Shown: in pieces, positions 5,878 through 8,944 of the stretch | Layout: every line of letters starts with the position of its first letter | Numbering within the stretch: position 1 is the first letter of the stretch | DNA from: Candidatus Berkelbacteria bacterium | GTDB lineage: Bacteria > Patescibacteriota > UBA1384 > VFKW01 | DNA: 8,944 bases | NCBI GenBank assembly: GCA_009885355.1 | Contig: VFKW01000098.1 | Location: 1-8,944 of the forward strand | Reading direction: 5' to 3' | Made by a program: the position numbers and the translations under genes | Notes under the pieces: model-generated | The model's database searches: none | What the model saw: the letters and a program-made list of their open reading frames with translations, nothing else | Told to the model about the DNA's origin: nothing

Positions 5878-6389
5878 TGATTACAAAACGACGCAAATTC
5901 AAAGAAGCCGATTTTCAAAGATGGGCTACAAAAAAGACTTCCGATTACGGTCGTCAGCTCCATGAAAAACAAAAAGCTCGTTTCACTTATGGTGTGATGG
6001 AAAAACAATTCCGCCGCTATTATGACAAAGCTCTAAAATCTCAAGGTTCAACCGGAGAGATTATTCTTCAATTGCTTGAACGACGCCTTGACAATGTTGT
6101 CTACCGTCTCGGATTAGCCAGCTCACGACACCACGCCAGACAGATGGTTGTTCACCGCAAAATCACTGTTAATGGTCAACTTGTTGATATCCCATCATAT
6201 ATAGTTGTAAAAGATGAAGTCATCAAACCTAAAAAAATTGAAGATTTTCAAATTTATGAAGCTGAAACCCCAAAATGGCTCGCATTTGACAAAAAAACCA
6301 AAGAAGGCAAAGTTATTACTTTACCTATCAGAGACGAAATGCCACTTGATATCAATGAACAGTTAATAGTCGAGTATTACTCACGTTAA
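5877..6389 (+). CDS. rpsD: 30S ribosomal protein S4, N-terminally short form
   Basis: S4 nucleates 30S body assembly on 16S rRNA, lines the mRNA entry channel, and often represses its own operon. The sequence matches from TSDYGRQLHEKQKARFTYGV (21-40) through QFRRYYDKAL, GSTGEIILQLLERRLDNVVYRLG (57-79) and the S4 RNA-binding domain (about 68-128, HARQMVVHRKITVNG) to the end, DINEQLIVEYYSR. It has 170 residues against about 200 normally. The N-terminal ~27 residues (the GPK-x-K-x-SRREG region or zinc-knuckle equivalent) are absent, replaced by a basic MITKRRKFKEADFQRWATKK. The short start is real in this sequence: an in-frame TAA at 5856-5858 blocks extension. GAGGAG (5865-5870) lies inside the end of rpsK. 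Confidence 0.95.
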   Translation: MITKRRKFKEADFQRWATKKTSDYGRQLHEKQKARFTYGVMEKQFRRYYDKALKSQGSTGEIILQLLERRLDNVVYRLGLASSRHHARQMVVHRKITVNGQLVDIPSYIVVKDEVIKPKKIEDFQIYEAETPKWLAFDKKTKEGKVITLPIRDEMPLDINEQLIVEYYSR

Positions 6390-6393
6390 TAAT

Positions 6394-6407
6394 CCGCCGA
6401 CAGGCGG
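6394..6407 (+). promoter_or_regulatory. Small GC hairpin between rpsD and rpoA
   Basis: CCGCC (6394-6398) and GGCGG (6403-6407) enclose GACA, just after the rpsD stop and immediately before the AAAAGGAG of rpoA. It is the only GC hairpin placed between genes of the operon. It could set the ratio of S4 to alpha by affecting mRNA stability or access to the rpoA ribosome binding site. It has no T-run, so it is not a terminator. It may also be a small REP-like element. Confidence 0.45.
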
Positions 6408-6420
6408 GAAAAGGAGTATT

Positions 6421-7248
6421 ATGGAATACACCCTTCCGGAAACAAATTTATTACAGATCCACCAAACAGACCATGAAATAAATTCTGCTACCTTCGTTTT
6501 GGAGCCATTGTCTCCAGGCTATGGTGTCACAATTGGTAATTCGCTTCGACGCGTTCTTTTATCATCCTTGAGCGGCGCTGCCATTTCTTACATCAAAATC
6601 GATGGAGTCACCCACGAATTTTCCACAATTCCAGGTGTAAAAGAAGACGTTGTTGAATTAATCTTAAATCTTAAAGGTTTACGTGTTAAACTTCACGGCG
6701 ATGAACCAACCACCATCATTTTAGAAGCGACCAAAGCAGGGGAAATCAAAGCCAAAGATTTCAAAGCTAACACATCTGTTGAAATCGTTGACCCAGAATA
6801 TCACATTACCACTTTAGACAAAGGTGGAAAACTTTATCTCGAATGTTTCATCGAAAAAGGCCGCGGATATCTTCCAACTGAGCTGAAAAAAGATGAAAAA
6901 TTGCCTCTTGGCACCATCGCTATCGACAGCATCTTTACTCCAGTTAAAAAAGTTCACTACGAAGTCGAAAACACCCGTGTCGGACGCATGACAAACTTTG
7001 ACAAATTGACCATCGATCTTACTACTGACGGCACCATCAGCCCAACCGAAGCCTTGGAACAAGCTTCCAAAGTCTTAGTTGAGCACTTCGGCATCATTTC
7101 CGGCTTAAAAGCTGAGAAAATCGAAGAACCAGAGGTAGAAATCGAACAGCCAATCATTACAGAAGAAGAAATTATCGAAGAAGAATTACTCGAAGAAAAA
7201 CCAAAGAAAACCCGTAAATCTTCAAAACCTAAAAAAGAAGAAGAATAG
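6421..7248 (+). CDS. rpoA: RNA polymerase alpha subunit lacking the C-terminal domain
   Basis: Alpha dimerises and scaffolds assembly of beta and beta'. The N-terminal domain is complete: FVLEPLSPGYGVTIGNSLRR (25-44), VTHEFSTIPGVKEDVVELIL (63-82), GRGYLP (147-152) and RVGRMTNFDKLTIDLTTDG (186-204), then SPTEALEQASKVLVEHF (207-223). After about residue 229 the usual linker and alpha-CTD (two helix-hairpin-helix motifs that bind UP elements and activators) are absent. The protein ends at 275 residues in a Glu- and Lys-rich tail (EEEIIEEELLEE, then KPKKTRKSSKPKKEEE). Typical alpha has about 310-330 residues. The frame ends in consecutive TAG codons, with rplQ starting 12 bases later, so there is no room for a CTD in another frame. 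AAGGAG (6410-6415) precedes the ATG. Confidence 0.96.
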   Translation: MEYTLPETNLLQIHQTDHEINSATFVLEPLSPGYGVTIGNSLRRVLLSSLSGAAISYIKIDGVTHEFSTIPGVKEDVVELILNLKGLRVKLHGDEPTTIILEATKAGEIKAKDFKANTSVEIVDPEYHITTLDKGGKLYLECFIEKGRGYLPTELKKDEKLPLGTIAIDSIFTPVKKVHYEVENTRVGRMTNFDKLTIDLTTDGTISPTEALEQASKVLVEHFGIISGLKAEKIEEPEVEIEQPIITEEEIIEEELLEEKPKKTRKSSKPKKEEE

Positions 7249-7260
7249 TAGGAGTAACAA

Positions 7261-7674
7261 ATGGATCGCAAGTTTGGACGCAAAAAATCAAATCGTGAGC
7301 ATATGATGAGAAATCTCGTTACTTCTTTAATTCTTTATGAACGGGTCACTACCACTGAGCCAAAAGCAAAAGAATTAAAGCGAGAGATTGATCGCGTGAT
7401 CACCATTGCAAAAAAAGATGACCTTCAGGCACACCGCCGCATCCTCGGATATGTTTTCGATGTTAACGCCGCCAAAAAACTCAAAGAAGTTTTGGTTCCA
7501 CGTTATCAAACAAGAACCAGCGGTTATACCAAATTTTACCACAGCGGTAACAGACTTGGCGACGCAGCCCCAATGGCTATCGTCGAATTGATCGCCGAAG
7601 AGGTAAAAGAAGTCAAAGAAACTAAAAAAGTAGTCAAAGAAGAAAAAAAAGAAGCTGTAAAAGCCTCAAAGTAA
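7261..7674 (+). CDS. rplQ: 50S ribosomal protein L17
   Basis: L17 lies on the large subunit near the exit-tunnel opening and follows rpoA in almost all bacteria. Hallmarks are FGRKKSNREHMMRNLVTSLI (5-24), YERVTTTEPKAKELKREIDRVITIAK (26-51) and the C-terminal RTSGYTKFYHSGNRLGDAAPMAIVEL (85-110), the conserved R-x-GGYTRI-x-R region in a diverged form. At 137 residues it has a ~25-residue extension (EEVKEVKETKKVVKEEKKEAVKASK in two adjoining stretches) of Lys and Glu. It starts MDRKFGRK rather than the usual MRH-type start. AGGAG (7250-7254) is six bases upstream and overlaps the end of rpoA. Confidence 0.95.
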   Translation: MDRKFGRKKSNREHMMRNLVTSLILYERVTTTEPKAKELKREIDRVITIAKKDDLQAHRRILGYVFDVNAAKKLKEVLVPRYQTRTSGYTKFYHSGNRLGDAAPMAIVELIAEEVKEVKETKKVVKEEKKEAVKASK

Positions 7675-7696
7675 ACAGTAAACCATAAGGATTTCT

Positions 7697-8089
7697 ATGA
7701 AAAATCAACCAATTGTAAGAAAAGTTCATCAAATAGACGCCACAGGCAAAGTCCTCGGACGACTCGCCACTGAGATTGCTGACCTATTAAGAGGCAAAGG
7801 CAAACCAGAATGGGTTCCAAACATGGATCTTGGCGACACAGTCACCGTTTTTAATGCTAGAAATATCCGTTTGACTGGCAATAAGCTCGAAGACAAGATC
7901 TATTATTGGCATACCAACTATCCAGGTGGAATTCGCCAAAGAACCGCCGGCGAAATCATGGCCAAAGATCCAGGCGATCTTATCAACCGCGCAGTTTATG
8001 GTATGCTACCAAAAAACAAATTAAGACAACTCTGGATGAATCGTTTGACCATCTACGCAGATGAGATGAAGGAGACCAAAAATGGCTAA
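7697..8089 (+). CDS. rplM: 50S ribosomal protein L13
   Basis: L13 is an early-assembling large-subunit protein that binds 23S rRNA. Motifs are IDATGKVLGRLATEIADLLR (13-32), GKPEWVPNMDLGDTVTVFNA (35-54), IRLTGNKLEDKIYYWHTNYP (57-76), RTAGEIMAKDP (82-92) and the hallmark GMLPKNKLR (102-110), then LTIYADE. It has 130 residues, about ten fewer than usual because the tail is short. AAGGA (7687-7691) is five bases upstream. It follows rplQ by 22 bases, with no truA or other gene between as found in many Firmicutes. Its last eight bases overlap rpsI in another frame, so L13 and S9 are translationally coupled, their standard pairing. Confidence 0.96.
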   Translation: MKNQPIVRKVHQIDATGKVLGRLATEIADLLRGKGKPEWVPNMDLGDTVTVFNARNIRLTGNKLEDKIYYWHTNYPGGIRQRTAGEIMAKDPGDLINRAVYGMLPKNKLRQLWMNRLTIYADEMKETKNG

Positions 8090-8498
8090 AGCTGAAGAAA
8101 CAATCAAAGAACCAACCAAAAAAGCTACCGGTAAATATTTTGCTGGTATTGGCCGCCGCAAATCCGCCACTGCCCAAGTCAGAATCTATACAGGTAAAGG
8201 CAAAGTCATCATCAATGACAAAGAATTAGAAAAAACCAATGACCGACTGAACAATCCTTTCATTCTAACTGGCCACCTCGGTAAATTTGACGTCACAGTT
8301 GTCGTCAAAGGCGGCGGATTTATGAGCCAAGAAGATGCGATCATCCTCGGCATTTCCCGCGCCCTCGTAGTTTTCGACGAAACTCTCAAATCAACCCTGA
8401 GAAAAGCCGGCTACATGACTCGCGACCCTCGTGAAAAAGAGCGCAAAAAACCAGGTCTCAGAGGCGCAAGAAGAGCCCCACAATTCTCAAAACGTTAA
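8082..8498 (+). CDS. rpsI: 30S ribosomal protein S9
   Basis: S9 sits in the 30S head, and its C-terminal tail reaches the P-site tRNA anticodon stem. Visible are FAGIGRRKSATAQVRIYTGK (20-39), PFILTGHLGKFDVTVVVKGG (59-78), GISRALV (90-96), YMTRDPREKERKKPG (111-125) and the invariant end ARRAPQFSKR with its terminal Lys-Arg. It has 138 residues, including a charged ~17-residue N-terminal extension (MAKAEETIKEPTKKATG). The usual GGG-x-x-GQAGA loop is altered to GGGFMSQEDA. AAGGAG (8069-8074) lies inside rplM, seven bases before the ATG. It is the last gene of the operon, followed by a terminator about 100 bases downstream. Confidence 0.96.
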   Translation: MAKAEETIKEPTKKATGKYFAGIGRRKSATAQVRIYTGKGKVIINDKELEKTNDRLNNPFILTGHLGKFDVTVVVKGGGFMSQEDAIILGISRALVVFDETLKSTLRKAGYMTRDPREKERKKPGLRGARRAPQFSKR

Positions 8499-8508
8499 TA
8501 TTTTATTG

Positions 8509-8566
8509 TTCGAACTATCTTATATTCTTCGAACCTTCCAACTCTTATTCTTCGAACGAAGTGAGA
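8509..8566. repeat. Triplicated TTCGAA region with REP-like palindrome
   Basis: TTCGAA occurs at 8509-8514, 8528-8533 and 8551-8556. The second and third sit in similar contexts (CTTATATTCTTCGAAC and CTTATTCTTCGAAC). The last lies in the inverted repeat CTTCG-AA-CGAAG (8550-8561), followed by TGAGAAG. The GAACGAAGTGAGAAG end resembles the other small palindromic elements at 8702 and 8783. Confidence 0.45.
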
Positions 8567-8598
8567 AGTCTAAAACAAGAAATCAATATGGTTTACCC

Positions 8599-8625
8599 AA
8601 AAAACCTCCCACAAGGAGGTTTTTT
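8599..8625 (+). terminator. Intrinsic terminator of the ribosomal operon
   Basis: AAAAAACCTCC (8599-8609) and GGAGGTTTTTT (8615-8625) form a perfect 11-bp stem around CACAA, ending in six T. The A-run on the left arm makes it usable in both directions. It lies 100 bases after the rpsI stop and is the first terminator structure downstream of infA. Confidence 0.9.
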
Positions 8626-8643
8626 GTAATCCCGCCCTTGCCT

Positions 8644-8702
8644 GCCTCGCCGTAGCTTTAGCGAAACCGGGCTTGCCTCGCCGTAGCCTTGGCGAAGGCG
8701 GG
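8644..8702. repeat. Two tandem REP-like hairpin units (GCCTCGCCGTAGC...GGCGAAGG)
   Basis: Copy 1 (8644-8671) and copy 2 (8675-8702) both begin GCCTCGCCGTAGC and continue [TC]TT[AG]GCGAA, at a period of 31 bases. Copy 2 folds well: GCCT and CGCC pair with GGCG and AGGC, with a single bulged A. Copy 1 keeps the motif but has changes in its right arm (AACCGGG). They resemble interspersed palindromic elements common in intergenic DNA of uncultivated bacteria. Confidence 0.65.
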
Positions 8703-8727
8703 TCATCCTGAACAAAGTGAAGGATCT
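8702..8727. repeat. REP-like element GTCATCCTGAAC...GAAGGATCT
   Basis: This is an imperfect palindrome in which ATCCT near the left end pairs with AGGAT near the right end, around GAACAAAGTGA. This type (GTCATCCTGA, then a CAAAGTGAAGGATCT-like half) is a familiar intergenic repeat in many environmental bacterial genomes. It abuts copy 2 of the preceding hairpin pair. Confidence 0.6.
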
Positions 8728-8746
8728 AGGCTCGCAAGCCGTCCCA

Positions 8747-8776
8747 CATTATTCCTTATTCCTTATTCATTATTCC
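8747..8776. repeat. Heptamer array, copy 2 of the 30-bp dispersed repeat
   Basis: CATTATT, CCTTATT, CCTTATT, CATTATT, then CC. It matches 4462-4491 at 29 of 30 positions on the same strand, so the ribosomal operon lies between the two copies. Confidence 0.75.
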
Positions 8777-8782
8777 CTCCCT

Positions 8783-8808
8783 GTCATCTCGACCGAAGTG
8801 GAGAGATC
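8783..8808. repeat. REP-like element GTCATCTCGACC...GGAGAGATC
   Basis: An imperfect palindrome in which ATCTC pairs with GAGAT around GACCGAAGTGGA. It shares the GTCAT start and the GAA/CGAAGTG core with the element at 8702-8727, so the two appear to be members of one family, with the third-type unit at 8550-8566 as a more distant relative. Confidence 0.6.
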
Positions 8809-8863
8809 GTCACTTATTCTTAATTTTTATCAGCTTATCAGCTTAATTCTTACAAGCTTGTGT

Positions 8864-8908
8864 AAAAAGAAAGGCGCTGAATTGATCATAATGATCATCT
8901 TCAGCGCC
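8864..8908 (-). terminator. Intrinsic terminator of a convergent minus-strand gene
   Basis: GGCGCTGAA (8873-8881) and TTCAGCGCC (8900-8908) form a nine-bp stem enclosing a second inverted repeat, TGATCAT (8883-8889) and ATGATCA (8891-8897). On the minus strand the stem is followed by TTTCTTTTT (8872 down to 8864), a proper T-tract. On the plus strand there is none. A minus-strand gene must therefore end between here and the window edge. Two frames offer short tails there (ending ...RFINREI or ...GSNSWR), but I cannot choose between them. Confidence 0.75.
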
Positions 8909-8944
8909 AGCTATTACTCCCTAAATTTCCCGATTTATAAACCT

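Noticed and set aside
8431..8655. Plus-strand open frame of 74 codons overlapping the end of rpsI
   Set aside because: It begins inside rpsI, runs through the operon terminator and REP-like DNA, has no ribosome binding site and has no recognisable sequence.
8820..8865. Small RNA or origin-like element (repeated ATCAGCTT and palindrome ACAAGCTTGT)
   Set aside because: There are only two copies of an eight-base repeat and one ten-base palindrome, with no DnaA-type boxes or promoter. It is probably incidental 3' flank of the convergent gene.

Overview
The window looks like chromosomal DNA of an uncultivated bacterium, most likely a member of the Candidate Phyla Radiation (Patescibacteria). This is an inference. 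It rests on three things: compact ribosomal genes with lineage-odd ends, a very large Ser/Thr/Asn/Gly-rich surface protein whose C-terminal module (membrane helices plus carboxypeptidase-regulatory-like folds) I associate with that group, and intergenic DNA full of short palindromic and heptamer repeats. No rRNA or other decisive taxonomic marker is present. The standard genetic code fits: the Gly-rich 1419-codon frame contains no internal UGA.

Layout. (1) 1-134 is a degenerate 5' flank with stops in all frames. (2) 135-4394 encodes a 1419-residue cell-surface protein. In order it has the tail of a DNRLRE-like domain, a G8-like segment, three tandem ~75-residue beta repeats, a long beta-helix-like region with short repeats, a fibronectin-III-like domain, a Big_1/invasin-like Ig domain, and a membrane-embedded C-terminal module with two carboxypeptidase-regulatory-like domains. 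It has no signal peptide and starts inside a domain, so its 5' end looks lost or frameshifted. (3) 4395-4712 is intergenic, with a perfect 28-bp palindrome, heptamer arrays, a near-consensus sigma70-type promoter and a structured leader. (4) 4713-8498 is a tight ribosomal/transcription operon on the + strand: infA-rpmJ-rpsM-rpsK-rpsD-rpoA-rplQ-rplM-rpsI. (5) 8499-8944 is intergenic, with the operon terminator, several interspersed REP-like palindromes, a second copy of the heptamer array, and a minus-strand terminator for a convergent gene beyond the window.

How the genes work together. The operon is the bacterial alpha operon (IF-1, L36, S13, S11, S4, RNA polymerase alpha, L17) joined directly to the L13-S9 pair. 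It couples translation initiation, assembly of the 30S head and body, large-subunit assembly and RNA polymerase assembly in one transcript driven from its own promoter. Overlapping stop/start codons and AGGAG-type ribosome binding sites at nearly every downstream gene imply translational coupling.

Most notable: RNA polymerase alpha has no C-terminal domain and ends in a low-complexity acidic/lysine tail; S4 lacks about 27 N-terminal residues; a 30-bp heptamer repeat (29/30 identical) brackets the operon on both sides; and the infA leader holds a tiny ORF running into an attenuator-like hairpin. I did not find a recognisable defence, mobile or biosynthetic system.
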